Under the pieces are notes generated by a model. It was given only the letters and a program-made list of their open reading frames with translations. It was not told the origin of the DNA and ran no database searches. Made by a program: the position numbers and the translations under genes. From contig DATETJ010000012.1 of the NCBI GenBank assembly GCA_035283685.1, forward strand, positions 23,446-87,445: 64,000 nucleotides of DNA, written 5' to 3'. Source of the DNA: Candidatus Bathyarchaeia archaeon. GTDB taxonomy: Archaea > Thermoproteota > Bathyarchaeia > Bathyarchaeales > Bathyarchaeaceae. This document shows positions 8,514 to 18,071 of the stretch, in pieces (within the stretch, counting starts at the first letter, position 1; each line of letters begins with the position of its first letter).

Positions 8514-9236
8514 CTAGCCCCGCAAACACGCGGTTGGAACAGCTTTCTTCGCAGCTCGAAGAAAAGACTCCATCTGAGCTGTGGAGAACGGTCGTAACGC
8601 TTGAAACCTTGGGTCTAGAGTTTCGACATCGGATTTGAAGTTTTGCAGCATGTATTTCCTACAACCCTTTATAGTTTGGCAGATTCTATCCACACTTTCG
8701 GTTTCAACCAGCGTTGGAACTAGGGTCGTTCGAAACTCGTAGTCAACATTGCCTGCAAGCAAAAACTCGATCGTTTCCGTGATTTTTTCAAGGAATGAAG
8801 CTGCCTTAACACCTGCGGCCAAAGAGTAGTCTTTTTCGGTTAGGGGAGACTTCACATCTAGCGCGACATAGTTGATGAGTTGGCGATCAACCAAGTCACG
8901 TAACATAAATGGATTAGTGCCATTGGTATCCACTTTGACGCAGTAGCCCATCGCTTTCAATCTGTTGCAGAGACTGGGCAGCTCCTCGTGTCGGGTTGGT
9001 TCCCCTCCTGTTATGACAACTCCGTCAATCCACTTTTTGTTTGCCTGAATATGCTTCTCAACCCGTTCCAGAGCTATTGTTGACATTGTCTGAGGCTGCA
9101 GGACCAACCTCTTGTTATAGCAGAAAGGACATCGGAAGTTGCACTCTGGCAGAAATATGACTGACGATACTTTACCATCCCAGTCCGAAAGACTGACATC
9201 GATAAAGCCTTTAATTTCCATTGAAGCTCGCGCCAA
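8514..9236 (-). CDS. Radical SAM protein, NrdG/PflA-type activating enzyme
   Basis: 240 residues. The radical-SAM cluster motif CNFRCPFC (C32, C36, C39, CX3CX2C) binds a 4Fe-4S cluster. The GGEPTRHEELP segment contacts S-adenosylmethionine. Size and layout match the group annotated as anaerobic ribonucleotide reductase activating proteins, which make a glycyl radical on a partner. No nrdD or pfl partner lies in the window, so the substrate is uncertain. Confidence 0.85.
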   Translation of the reverse strand: MARASMEIKGFIDVSLSDWDGKVSSVIFLPECNFRCPFCYNKRLVLQPQTMSTIALERVEKHIQANKKWIDGVVITGGEPTRHEELPSLCNRLKAMGYCVKVDTNGTNPFMLRDLVDRQLINYVALDVKSPLTEKDYSLAAGVKAASFLEKITETIEFLLAGNVDYEFRTTLVPTLVETESVDRICQTIKGCRKYMLQNFKSDVETLDPRFQALRPFSTAQMESFLRAAKKAVPTACLRG

Positions 9237-9295
9237 CTGTATCTCTAGCCCACGACCTTTATCTGTTGCGCGTCTTCGCTGCTTTACGCTTAGTC

Positions 9296-10738
9296 TTAGA
9301 ATGCAGCAAAGAAACCTCGGATGCAGTCTTTTGCAGACTGAATGAATGTGTGTCTGATTTGCTTATTCGCATCAAGTTTTTCCAAACGTTCAACTCGAAA
9401 ATAGATTGGGGGATGTGGATCCCATGAAATCCAGTCCGAAATCCGACCGCCTGGGGAACGTTCAAACTGCAGCCTACGAAACCCAATCTTCCTCAATGCC
9501 GCCGCCAAGACTTTTGGGTTGCCGATTTTCGTTGAAGAGTCAAGGTCGGCACGAGCTTCAAAGAACTTGGCAAAAAAATAGATAAAACCCAGAATGAGTA
9601 TCAAATATAGAAAACCGAAGTCTTGGATGTAAGGCCAGAGGAAAAAAATTCTCAAGAGGTATTCGCCGCCTACAAGTCCGAACAATATGAAGGGATCGCG
9701 TGCATTGAGGTGGCTGAGTTCATGACCCAACACACCCAAGATTTCATCTTCCTCCAGTTGAACAAGCAAACCTGTTGTTAGAAGTATTACGCCACGTTTT
9801 GGACTTGGACCTGCTGCTGCAGCATTTGGAATCATTGTGTTGGAGAGGGCTATCTTTGGAATGGGCAAGTTGAATTTCTGGGTTGTTTTCCGAACAAGCT
9901 CAAAGACATTGATTGTTTTAGTTGACATGTTTTCCGAGGAACATGATAGCCCCGATTCTGACATAATGTCTCGTGCTGTTGCGCAGTCTATCGGTTTGCC
10001 CACCGCTATGGTTTGGTCGTAGATCCTTTTTTTCATGGCAAGAAGCTGCTCACGACTGTATTTCTGCATGAAAGCTTCTCTATCTTGAGTTGGTAGATGA
10101 TATTGCAGAAGGTGAACCGTAGGATTTTGAACCGAAATCGGCCAATCGCTTAGAGTACCCACGAGTCTATCAGAAAAAATCACCGTAACAAACTGAGAAG
10201 CCACGATGAAAATTGCTGTCGCGTAAATTCCGATCACAAAAACCAAGAAGATGCTTACGGCAAAGAACATCACATATAAGATGAGGATGTTGCCGAAGAG
10301 TATTCTCTCAAGTACTCTTGCACGTCTAAAGGGCGACTTCTCAGGCACAACTTCGCGACCTTGCACCCACGCAAAATAGAGCGTTGAACGCCGTACTTGT
10401 TCTTCGAAATATTGCAGAACAATGATAAGGTCATCCTTCAGGCGATCCAAAGCTGATTGTGGGACACCTGCAGTACTCGGTCTCATGAAGACTTTAACAG
10501 GGACACCTGTCTTCATCTTGACATTAATGCTCCACTTGTTTTCAGAATCCAAAAAAGTGAAATCTAGAACAGGCTCTCCGTCTTCAATGCTTCTCCTAAC
10601 GTCGGAAAAAAGTTCTAGACGAGGCTGGATGTAGTTCTGATACGTGTATTTCAGAATCTCCTCGTAGTACGATGGCGTTACCTCAGTCTCAATGTCAAAT
10701 GACACAGCTTCTGACTCAGTCATTGCACGCGCCTTCAA
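9296..10738 (-). CDS. M48-family membrane zinc metalloprotease
   Basis: 480 residues. An N-terminal soluble domain (1-145) is followed by two hydrophobic helices (about 148-195), then the peptidase. Zinc ligands are in HELSH (339-343) and Glu394 in FFEARAD. Two further hydrophobic segments (about 355-392) lie between them. This is HtpX/Ste24-like, implying turnover of membrane proteins. The 190-residue N-terminal extension is larger than in bacterial HtpX. Confidence 0.88.
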   Translation of the reverse strand: MKARAMTESEAVSFDIETEVTPSYYEEILKYTYQNYIQPRLELFSDVRRSIEDGEPVLDFTFLDSENKWSINVKMKTGVPVKVFMRPSTAGVPQSALDRLKDDLIIVLQYFEEQVRRSTLYFAWVQGREVVPEKSPFRRARVLERILFGNILILYVMFFAVSIFLVFVIGIYATAIFIVASQFVTVIFSDRLVGTLSDWPISVQNPTVHLLQYHLPTQDREAFMQKYSREQLLAMKKRIYDQTIAVGKPIDCATARDIMSESGLSCSSENMSTKTINVFELVRKTTQKFNLPIPKIALSNTMIPNAAAAGPSPKRGVILLTTGLLVQLEEDEILGVLGHELSHLNARDPFILFGLVGGEYLLRIFFLWPYIQDFGFLYLILILGFIYFFAKFFEARADLDSSTKIGNPKVLAAALRKIGFRRLQFERSPGGRISDWISWDPHPPIYFRVERLEKLDANKQIRHTFIQSAKDCIRGFFAAF

Positions 10739-10917
10739 CTTGAAATAGAGTTTGCTCTTGCCTTTAAAATTGTAGATGGCTTACGCAGGGTTCCAGTCCT
10801 AGAGCGGTTCAGAAGCCGCCCGTTCCGGTCTAGTTTAATCCAGACTCTGAGAGGCTCTTCTTGGTCTGCAACCGCTGATCAGCTAGCCATTGTTGGTAAG
10901 AGTTTATTTTCATAAGG

Positions 10918-10927
10918 CTTTTATATG
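10918..10927 (+). promoter_or_regulatory. TATA box of the LSm gene
   Basis: CTTTTATATG lies 48 nt before the ATG. An SD-like GGCGGTG precedes the start. The rest of 10739-10917 holds short potential stems (GCGG...CCGC near 10803-10818) but nothing I can name. Confidence 0.5.
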
Positions 10928-10974
10928 AAGATGGTTTGGTGATTAGTTAGCTTTGAAATGTTGGCGGTGCATTT

Positions 10975-11214
10975 ATGGAACCTAGCAAAAAGCCCTTGAA
11001 CGTTCTAACGAAGAACTTAAACACTTATGTGGTTATCACGCTGAAAAACGGTATTGAGTACCATGGTACAATGGTGCGGTGCGACGGTTACATGAACCTG
11101 TTGTTAGATGGTGCTTCAGAACACGTAAACGACACGTTAGTCGCAAGTTATGGTAACGTTCTGGTTAGGGGAAACAACATACTTTACATAGCTATAGATG
11201 TGCCGCACAAGTGA
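10975..11214 (+). CDS. LSm (Sm-like archaeal) RNA-binding protein
   Basis: 79 residues. Sm1 motif (VVITLKNGIEYHGTMVRCDGYMNL in pattern) and Sm2 motif (VLVRGNNILYI) are both present. Archaeal LSm proteins form heptameric rings that bind U-rich RNA. ATG at 10975 is supported by the promoter spacing and SD. Confidence 0.95.
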   Translation: MEPSKKPLNVLTKNLNTYVVITLKNGIEYHGTMVRCDGYMNLLLDGASEHVNDTLVASYGNVLVRGNNILYIAIDVPHK

Positions 11215-11324
11215 AGACAAAGGCAGCAAGGTTTTAACTGCGTTTAATTCTGTCATAAAAAAAGAGGAGACCCTGCCCTAAGGGACTTCGATTCTCAAAA
11301 ATAGAAGAAGACGAGCCGGCTGCC

Positions 11325-11666
11325 TTAATATAAGCTTGGTGGCAGTGGCCTGTTAGTGATTGCGTTTGCTCCTGCCCTTGCTTCCTCGATTATTGGTAGC
11401 ACGGATCTTAGTTCTCTGAAGTATTTGAGCACTGTTGAACCGCGTTCGGTTATGGCGTAGACTATGCGTTTCTTGCCCACGGTTTTTTCTTCAACTAGAT
11501 TGTTGGCGATTAAGAAGTCTAAGTATTCTTTCAAGACGCTGCAGTTGACGTTGGCTTTGTACATTATGTGTGTAAGTTTCAGTGGACCGTGTCGTGCCAA
11601 AACCTTGAGTATATCAATGTACATTTCGAGTTTGGATCTTCGCACGATTTTTTTCCACCTTTCCAT
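11325..11666 (-). CDS. Winged-helix transcriptional regulator
   Basis: 113 residues. The winged-helix fold covers about 13-85: LEMYIDILKVLARHGPLKLT, a recognition helix with SVLKEYLDFL, and a wing with KKRIVYAITERG. It resembles the archaeal HTH_45/ArnR1-like class of small regulators. No sensor domain. It ends close to the convergent LSm gene. Confidence 0.85.
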   Translation of the reverse strand: MERWKKIVRRSKLEMYIDILKVLARHGPLKLTHIMYKANVNCSVLKEYLDFLIANNLVEEKTVGKKRIVYAITERGSTVLKYFRELRSVLPIIEEARAGANAITNRPLPPSLY

Positions 11667-11694
11667 CTTGTTTTGGTTTTCGCATATAAATGAT

Positions 11695-11910
11695 TTATGG
11701 ATTCAAAATACGTTTTGTGCGGGTGTACCGCCCAGTTTTCGCCTCTATTTTGATGAATAGGCTTATTCTGTTGAGGAAAGCTGTGACGATGTCGTCTGCT
11801 AGCACGGACTGCATGTCTTGGCTTAGGCTCTTCATTTCATCCTTGAAGACTTTTCTCATCTTGGTTTGCAATTGCTGTCTTCGTGTTTGAGTTAAAGCCA
11901 TTGCTTGCAT
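11695..11910 (-). CDS. Small helical protein, 71 residues
   Basis: Mostly helical and basic (LTQTRRQQLQTKMRKVFKDE), with no Cys and no membrane segment. It sits 28 nt upstream of the winged-helix gene on the same strand, so it could be co-transcribed. Start M1 or M4 (MALTQTRRQQ). Function unknown; coding is likely but not certain. Confidence 0.5.
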   Translation of the reverse strand: MQAMALTQTRRQQLQTKMRKVFKDEMKSLSQDMQSVLADDIVTAFLNRISLFIKIEAKTGRYTRTKRILNP

Positions 11911-12007
11911 GAGGCGAATCTCCTATTGCGCTTGACTGCATGCTTTGACGGTTTCTGTTTAAGTAAATTATGAATTTAGAATTCACGTTCATGTTTACGT
12001 TAGGGGT

Positions 12008-12046
12008 GGAGAGTCTATTAGTATGTGTGCTGAAAAAATTTTTGAG
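12008..12046 (+). repeat. Dispersed repeat R1, 12-kb copy (diverged)
   Basis: GGAGAG, TTAGTATG, then TGTGCTGAAAAAATTTTTG resembles the core of the R1 copies at 33.2 and 41.3 kb but in the opposite orientation. All three place an SD-like purine run before an ATG that would encode M-[S/C]-A-E-K. The stretch 11911-12433 has no convincing gene; it holds this copy, a T/G-rich tail and hairpin R2-A. Confidence 0.55.
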
Positions 12047-12211
12047 GTTGGGTTGAGTGGTTTCTGTTTGTGGTTTGGGTGCTGTTTGCCGTTGGATTGA
12101 CGTTTCAGCGTCTGTTGGCTGGTGTTTTGTGGTGTGGTTCTGCATGGTTTGTGGTGCGGTTCAACATAGTTATGCGTGATTATGGCATGTAGCCGAGTTC
12201 TGCGGGAAGAG

Positions 12212-12257
12212 AAATTTCAAAAGAAGAAGGAAACAATCGCTTAGCGCCTTCTTCTAC
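12212..12257 (+). repeat. Hairpin repeat R2, copy A
   Basis: 46 nt. The first 20 nt and last 11 nt are identical to copy B at 46220-46265. The stem AGAAGAAGG/CCTTCTTCT is a perfect 9-bp pair enclosing a 16-nt loop whose sequence differs between copies. It lies downstream of hbd on the minus strand. Confidence 0.8.
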
Positions 12258-12433
12258 CAGAATGTTCCGTTAAGACAGAGAGTTGCGCTTGTTCTGTTTT
12301 GTGTTTTGACTGCGTGTTGCTTCGCTTTGACTGGTGTGTCAGGCTCTGATTGGCTTGTAAGGCTTCCAGTCGTCGCCTCATATCATTCGTCAATAATTGC
12401 AGGCGTAGCCTACGTAATGCGTTTGTTACGGGT

Positions 12434-13285
12434 TTAGTATTCGTAGAATCCTTTTCTAGTTTTAATTCCCAGGTGTCCATTCTTCACTTTTTCAACTAGG
12501 ATTGGGCAGGGCTTGAATTTTTCTCCAAACGCTTCGTACAGATGCTCCAGCACTGCTAATGCCACATCCAACCCGACAAAGTCAGCAAGTCGGAAAGGGC
12601 CAGCTGGAAAATTCATGCCCAGAGTCACAGCCTTATCCACGTCTTCCATGGTAGTCTTCTTCTCCTCAAACACCAGCTGCACTGCCTCATTTAGCATGGG
12701 CAGAACCAGACGATTAACAATGAACCCAGGCGAGTCCATGACAGTCACTGTTTCTTTGCCCAATCCACGTATGAAACCGTCAGCGGCTAATCTAGTTTCC
12801 TCGCTAGTTTGTTCAGCTATGACAACTTCAACCAGTTTCATAGCGTAGGGTGGGTTAAAGAAGTGCAGACCAATGACTTTGTCTGGACGCTCTGTGGTCT
12901 TTGCCATTTCAGTTATGCTTAACGCGGAAGTGTTAGAGGCTAAAACAGTGTGCGCAGGGCAGTTTTCATCAAGCTTCTTGAAAACCTCTTTCTTAACGTT
13001 CATGTCTTCATTGACTGCTTCGATGACAATGTCGACGTCTCGGGCGGCATCTGCCATATTTGTTGTGCCTTTGACTTTGCTCATTACCGCTTCAGCTTCT
13101 TTGGGCATGAGTTTTCCACGGCTCACTCCGTCCACTATCATCTGTCGAATTCGGGTTACGCCTCGTCTCAATAGTTCTTCGTTTACTTCGGTTATCGCTA
13201 CTTCGCAGCCTTTCATCGCACAGATGTACGCTATGCCTGACCCCATTGCGCCGGCGCCGATGACGGCCACTTTCTTAATTTCCAA
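12434..13285 (-). CDS. hbd: 3-hydroxybutyryl-CoA dehydrogenase
   Basis: 283 residues. Oxidises or reduces (S)-3-hydroxyacyl-CoA with NAD(P). The N-terminal Rossmann motif GAGAMGSGIAY is followed by the catalytic-domain segment GLHFFNPPYAMKLVEVV (catalytic His) and NRLVLPMLNEA. Full length. An acyl-CoA synthetase lies at 44 kb, but the two genes are not linked. Acyl-CoA metabolism is inferred. Confidence 0.95.
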   Translation of the reverse strand: MEIKKVAVIGAGAMGSGIAYICAMKGCEVAITEVNEELLRRGVTRIRQMIVDGVSRGKLMPKEAEAVMSKVKGTTNMADAARDVDIVIEAVNEDMNVKKEVFKKLDENCPAHTVLASNTSALSITEMAKTTERPDKVIGLHFFNPPYAMKLVEVVIAEQTSEETRLAADGFIRGLGKETVTVMDSPGFIVNRLVLPMLNEAVQLVFEEKKTTMEDVDKAVTLGMNFPAGPFRLADFVGLDVALAVLEHLYEAFGEKFKPCPILVEKVKNGHLGIKTRKGFYEY

Positions 13286-13434
13286 GTTTCTTGGTCCTCC
13301 AATAGTCAGAGATGCCAGAGAGATGAAGCCTAGTTTCCCTTTTTATGCTTAAAACATTATTACTCGATTCTTTGATTGGGATTTCGGCAAATTTAAATGC
13401 CTAGCGTCTGTAACTTCACACGGGATTGAGGGGC

Positions 13435-14850
13435 ATGAATTCACATATCGAAGACTTGATGGGCAAAACCATTAAGCATGCGCTGACGAATGGAGCAGAC
13501 TTCGCTGAAGCCAAAGGCGAAGACACGACAACGCGAAACATTGAAGCTGTGAACAAAGAGACGCGGACAGTGTCGCAAGTCCGCAACATAGGCATTGGGA
13601 TCAGAGCCTTCTGTGGAAAAGCAAACGGGTTCTCATTCTCAAACATGTTGAACGAAGAAAATGTTTTTCATGCAGCTGAAACAGCCGTGAAAATCGCCAA
13701 CGCTTCCTCCAAGAAGACGCTTATGAAAATGAAACTCGCAGAAGTTAAAGCAGTCCAAGAAAAACGGTCAACAAACGTGGCTAAGCATCCAAAGGATGTT
13801 TCGCTTGACGAGAAGAAGGACCTGTGCTTTCGGCAATGTCAAACCGCTATGGAAGCAGGTAAGCAGATAGCCAACGTTCGAAGTCTTTTCGGAGAATATT
13901 ATGGTACCATATTCTATGCAAACAGCGAAGGAACAAGCGTTGCATACGAGCCCCTTCTAGTAGGCTTGACGGTCTCATGTGTGGCTAAGAAAGGCGAGCT
14001 TATAGTTGACGCTCGAGACGCTCACGGAGGAACAGCCGGGTTGACGGCATTCGAGGAAGAAAAGCACACACCAGAAAAAATGGCTGAAAACGCTGCAAAG
14101 TGGGCGCTTGAGAAACTGAAGGCGAAGCCGGCGCCCGCGGGAAAATTCGACGCAGTGATTGATCAATCACTTGCCGGAGTGCTTGCTCACGAATCTTTTG
14201 GACACTTGTCGGAGGCAGATTTCGTGGTTGTGGGCGGTTCACCGCTAACAGGAAGAATCGGTCAAAAACTGGGAACAGACATCGTGTCAATTGTTGATGA
14301 AGGTCTTCCACAAAATGGAGGTTACAGTGTGCATTTTGACGACGAAGGAGTCCCGTGCTCACGCGTCGAGATTCTAAAGAACGGAGTATTAACCCATTTT
14401 CTCCAGAACAGGCTCACCGCGAGAGTTTTGAAAATGGAGCCCACGGGAAACGCTCGAAGCCAAGATTACTCCTTTGAACCAATTGTTAGGATGAGAAACA
14501 CCTATTTTGCTTCAGGCGACCGCAAACCCGAGGAAGCCTTAAGCGAGCTGAAACAGGGAATTTACGCGATTGACACTGCAGGCGGACAAGTTCAGGAAAC
14601 TGGCACGTTTCTATTCAAAGCGATAAGAGGCTACTGGGTAGAAAACGGAGAGAAAAAGTATCCGCTACGAGATGTGGCGTTAACAGGGAACATTCTTGAG
14701 CTCCTTAAGAATGTGGAAGCTGTCTGTAACGATCTTGAACTGCACAGCACTCCTTTTGGAGGTTGCGGAAAGATCGAACAGCGCGCATTCGTGGGCACAG
14801 GTGGACCGCATATGCGGATAAAGAACGTTCAGTTTGGAGGTGCACGGTGA
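13435..14850 (+). CDS. tldD: TldD metalloprotease subunit
   Basis: 471 residues. Metal-binding HESFGH (His252-His257, HExxxH) marks the active subunit of the TldD/TldE heterodimeric protease, which processes unfolded or small peptides. TATA-like AAATTTAAATG lies at 13389-13399. The frame is open to TTG 13426, but ATG 13435 (MNSHIEDLMGK) fits the family. tldE follows immediately. Confidence 0.93.
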   Translation: MNSHIEDLMGKTIKHALTNGADFAEAKGEDTTTRNIEAVNKETRTVSQVRNIGIGIRAFCGKANGFSFSNMLNEENVFHAAETAVKIANASSKKTLMKMKLAEVKAVQEKRSTNVAKHPKDVSLDEKKDLCFRQCQTAMEAGKQIANVRSLFGEYYGTIFYANSEGTSVAYEPLLVGLTVSCVAKKGELIVDARDAHGGTAGLTAFEEEKHTPEKMAENAAKWALEKLKAKPAPAGKFDAVIDQSLAGVLAHESFGHLSEADFVVVGGSPLTGRIGQKLGTDIVSIVDEGLPQNGGYSVHFDDEGVPCSRVEILKNGVLTHFLQNRLTARVLKMEPTGNARSQDYSFEPIVRMRNTYFASGDRKPEEALSELKQGIYAIDTAGGQVQETGTFLFKAIRGYWVENGEKKYPLRDVALTGNILELLKNVEAVCNDLELHSTPFGGCGKIEQRAFVGTGGPHMRIKNVQFGGAR

Positions 14851-14851
14851 G

Positions 14852-16297
14852 ATGGAAGAGCAACTGAAGTCAGTTGGAAACAAAGCAATGAATCACGCTC
14901 AGAAACTTGGCGCCCTCGAAGCCGAAATCTTCCTTTACATTGAGAATCACACATCTGTGAAGTTCGTCGGAGGCATTTTCGCTTCGAGAAGCAAAGCCAT
15001 CAAGGGCTTAAAGGGCACTTTTGCACGGATTGCTGAGCCATGGATCAAGAAGAAAGGCATTCCAATAGTCAGTAGTGGAACCAAAGCGGGCGTGGGCGTA
15101 AGAGCCGTAATAAATAAGGCGATCGGATTCTCCAGCGTGTCAAGCCTTGAGGAAACCAAAGTGCTGGAGGCAGTGGAAGAAGCCGTTAAAATAGCCAAAA
15201 TCCGACCGCCTGACCCTAATTGGATTTCGCTGCCTGACCCGAAAACACCAAACGAGAAAGGAGGAATCTTCGACAACAAGATCGCGGACTTGAGCGCTGA
15301 CCGAATTCTGGAAATGAGCGCTAACTGCTGCACGGCGGCTGGTGACTATGATAAAAGAATCATGCAGGCAATGTCGATGATTACAGCTGACTCGTTAACG
15401 TGGGGCATAGTCAACACGAAAGGCATTGAAGTGTTTGACAAGGGAACAGCGTTCTCAGCTTACGTTGGAACAAAGGCGAAGTCCAAAGGCGAAGAAGTGT
15501 CTAGCGGCGACTTTCTTATCTCAAGAACTCTAACTGAGAATGTGACACCAATTGCTGTTAGCGCTTCAAAGAGAACCGTTGAATGTTTTGGCAAAAGAAC
15601 ACTGCCAGAGAAGCATGTGGGTCCGGTTGTTTTTGAAAATGAAAGTTGGGCTCAGCTCTTCGCTGTGATATTCACCGCCGGTATTTCAGGCTACAATGTA
15701 CAGGAAAACCGCTCAGTGCTCAAAGATAAACTGAGCCAAAAGGTTGCAGAAGAGAAGGTGTCAATTCTTGATGATGGAACACTGCCCGAAGGCATTGGAA
15801 CAGCCAAAATGGACGACGAAGGCGTTCCCAGACAAAAGACTCCAATAATCGAGAAAGGCGTGTTAACTAGCTTTCTGTATGATAACTACTCTGCAAGGCG
15901 GGAGTCTCGAGAAAGCACAGGCAATTCAAGCAGGCGTAGAGACCCCGTGGCTGCTTACTCAAACCAGCCTATGATCAGGCCTTCGAACATGATACTAGAG
16001 CCTGGAGCACGCAGCCTAGAAGCATTGATAGGTGAAGTCAAGAATGGAGTGCTGGTGAAAGGTTCGTTGATTGGCGCGGGACACTCAAACGTTGTTACTG
16101 GCGATTTCTCAGTGACCGCGGACAACGCCTTCAAGATAGAGAACGGCGCGGTTGCATATCCGCTCAAGGCATGCAGTGTGGCGGGAAACCTTTACCAAGC
16201 CTTGAATTCTATAGTGGCTATAGGAAATGATTCAAGAACCTTTGGATCTGTGATCAATCCCTCAGTTGCCATAGAGAAAATAGTTGCATCTACCTAG
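14852..16297 (+). CDS. tldE: TldE/PmbA protease partner
   Basis: 481 residues. Homologous in fold to TldD but without the HExxxH motif, as expected for the non-catalytic partner. ATG 14852 is preceded by GGAGGTG (14836-14842) lying inside the end of tldD, so the genes are coupled. Conserved Gly-rich C-terminal segments (GNSSRRRDPVAAYSNQP) are present. Confidence 0.92.
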   Translation: MEEQLKSVGNKAMNHAQKLGALEAEIFLYIENHTSVKFVGGIFASRSKAIKGLKGTFARIAEPWIKKKGIPIVSSGTKAGVGVRAVINKAIGFSSVSSLEETKVLEAVEEAVKIAKIRPPDPNWISLPDPKTPNEKGGIFDNKIADLSADRILEMSANCCTAAGDYDKRIMQAMSMITADSLTWGIVNTKGIEVFDKGTAFSAYVGTKAKSKGEEVSSGDFLISRTLTENVTPIAVSASKRTVECFGKRTLPEKHVGPVVFENESWAQLFAVIFTAGISGYNVQENRSVLKDKLSQKVAEEKVSILDDGTLPEGIGTAKMDDEGVPRQKTPIIEKGVLTSFLYDNYSARRESRESTGNSSRRRDPVAAYSNQPMIRPSNMILEPGARSLEALIGEVKNGVLVKGSLIGAGHSNVVTGDFSVTADNAFKIENGAVAYPLKACSVAGNLYQALNSIVAIGNDSRTFGSVINPSVAIEKIVAST

Positions 16298-16431
16298 ACT
16301 TCATTGATATTTATCCACAGTTCGACGGGATTTGAGCGATACGCTGTTCCTCCATCTCTAATGGGTAAAGGTTTTTTTGTCGTGACGCTTAAGCACATGC
16401 TTCTCAAAAGTGTTTAACCACCGGTGACATA

Positions 16432-17697
16432 GTGCTCCACGCTTTCAAGACTGATTTAGGCGCGCTGTTGAAATATTCGCAGTTATTTCCGCTCTGCTTC
16501 GCGGTGTTTGTGAGCATGCTAGGCTTCGGATTAGTGATGCCTCTTTTGCCCTTATACGCGAGGGATTTTGGAGCAACGGGGTTGCAGTTGGGCATGTTAA
16601 CTGCGTCTTTTGCATTGACCAGGGCAGTGGCTACTTTGCCTGGAGGATGGGTTGCCGATAAAGCTGGCAGGAAAAAACCGATAGTATTTGGATTGCTCAT
16701 GTACTCCGTTGTAATGGCGTTGTACGGCTTTTCTCAAGACGTTAACCAACTAATTCTGCTGAGGGCTATTCAAGGCTTGGCTTCCGGGGTGGTCTGGCCC
16801 GTTATTAGCACCATGGTTGTTGACATTGTGCAGCCGAATGACAGAGCCAAGGCGCTGGGACTTTACGAAACCATGTGGTTTCTCGGCATGATAGTGGGTC
16901 CAGCATTAGGAGGCATATTGGCAGGCTTATTCTCAATTAGCGTGCCGTTCTTCGTGTGCGGCGGCTTAGCCTTCATGACAACAATCCTCATGGTTTTCAC
17001 AGTTCGCGAAACCATCCCAACAATAAACGATAATCATGACGCGTTTCATGCACGAAAGAATGCTTCAACAGTGTTAACTTCCAGCACCAATGTGCGAGGG
17101 AGACTTCAGGGAATAAGGCAGTTGACACCTTATCCTCGCATCTTCTGTGGCCTTTGCGTTGCACGGTTCATAATCGCTTTTTCCAATTCGCTTATTCAGC
17201 CTGTGCTATCCGTGTACGCTAATGAAGTGTTGGGCATTTCAGAAATCGGTGTTGGAATGCTCTTCACAGTTATGAGCATCGTGACTTTGCTGGCGACCTT
17301 GCCCATGGGAGTGATTGCGGATAACACGGGAAGAAAGCCGATGCTTATGATGGGAAAAGTCTTCGATGGGGCTTCCGCGTTTCTCGTCATATTTTCGGGG
17401 AGCTTCTGGCCTTTGCTTTTGGTCATGATGTTAAGAGGTTTCGGACGTGGAGCAACAAGCCCGCCGATAACCGCAATGTTCTCAACTGTTGTGCCTTCGT
17501 CGATGAGGGCAAAAGGCATGGGGGTCTTTAACAGTTTTCAGAATCTCGGTCTAGTTGTAGGTTCCTTCATTGCAGGCTTTCTCTATGAATTCTACTCTCC
17601 GGTAACTCCTTTCATCGCTTGCGGCGTTATCAGTTTCATCGGTGTGGCTCTAGTGTGGCTCATGGTATCTGAACCCAAGCCACACCAGAATTGCTGA
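16432..17697 (+). CDS. MFS transporter
   Basis: 421 residues with about 12 membrane helices. The MFS loop motif occurs in both halves: GGWVADKAGRKKP (between helices 2 and 3) and GVIADNTGRKP. It resembles drug:H+ antiporters, but the substrate cannot be called. Start is GTG 16432; no strong SD is seen. Confidence 0.9.
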   Translation: MLHAFKTDLGALLKYSQLFPLCFAVFVSMLGFGLVMPLLPLYARDFGATGLQLGMLTASFALTRAVATLPGGWVADKAGRKKPIVFGLLMYSVVMALYGFSQDVNQLILLRAIQGLASGVVWPVISTMVVDIVQPNDRAKALGLYETMWFLGMIVGPALGGILAGLFSISVPFFVCGGLAFMTTILMVFTVRETIPTINDNHDAFHARKNASTVLTSSTNVRGRLQGIRQLTPYPRIFCGLCVARFIIAFSNSLIQPVLSVYANEVLGISEIGVGMLFTVMSIVTLLATLPMGVIADNTGRKPMLMMGKVFDGASAFLVIFSGSFWPLLLVMMLRGFGRGATSPPITAMFSTVVPSSMRAKGMGVFNSFQNLGLVVGSFIAGFLYEFYSPVTPFIACGVISFIGVALVWLMVSEPKPHQNC

Positions 17698-17711
17698 GCT
17701 CTTGCGATTTT

Positions 17712-18071
17712 CTAGACTTCAAGCATTACTGTGGTTACAAGCCTTCCTAAAGCGAAGCCTTCATGTCCAGCGCCGACCAGAACGAGTTCCCATGCTTTCA
17801 TGGCGTCGCCGATGCGTTTTCTGCCTGTGAAAACCTCTGAAAGAGTTTTCGATGAGCTTTTGAAGGTCAGATCGGGCGCGGGATATTCTCCGTCTAAGAC
17901 CTTCATTTTTCCATTCTGGACGACCAAATAGAATTTTTCAGCGTCTGTCTCGAACTGAATGACTTTGCCGTGGTAATGGTCTACCCAGTCTTTCATGATT
18001 CTCTGTCCATCATTGCTTCTGTTGGCCTTCATGGCGACGGCGTCAAAGAGCTTTTTTGCCGCCATGCTCAT
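17712..18071 (-). CDS. SCP2 sterol-carrier-like lipid-binding protein
   Basis: 119 residues. Contains the SCP2 pattern with KFYLVVQNGKMKVLDGEYP and PDLTFKSSSKTLSEVFTGR. Such single-domain proteins bind lipids or acyl-CoA in a hydrophobic tunnel. Last gene of a tight four-gene operon whose first gene is a nitroreductase. Its start overlaps the preceding stop by 4 nt. Confidence 0.75.
   Translation of the reverse strand: MSMAAKKLFDAVAMKANRSNDGQRIMKDWVDHYHGKVIQFETDAEKFYLVVQNGKMKVLDGEYPAPDLTFKSSSKTLSEVFTGRKRIGDAMKAWELVLVGAGHEGFALGRLVTTVMLEV

Noticed and set aside
10785..10880. tRNA or structured RNA
   Set aside because: A TTC-like loop and short stems are present, but no cloverleaf with paired T-arm or acceptor could be built on either strand.
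11837..12145. 102-codon minus-strand frame
   Set aside because: Low-complexity Thr/Gln/Asn/Pro sequence from the T/G-rich strand of R1; overlaps a better candidate gene.
12241..12480. 79-codon minus-strand frame
   Set aside because: It overlaps the end of hbd and finishes inside hairpin R2-A; composition looks like a shadow, with no SD or family.
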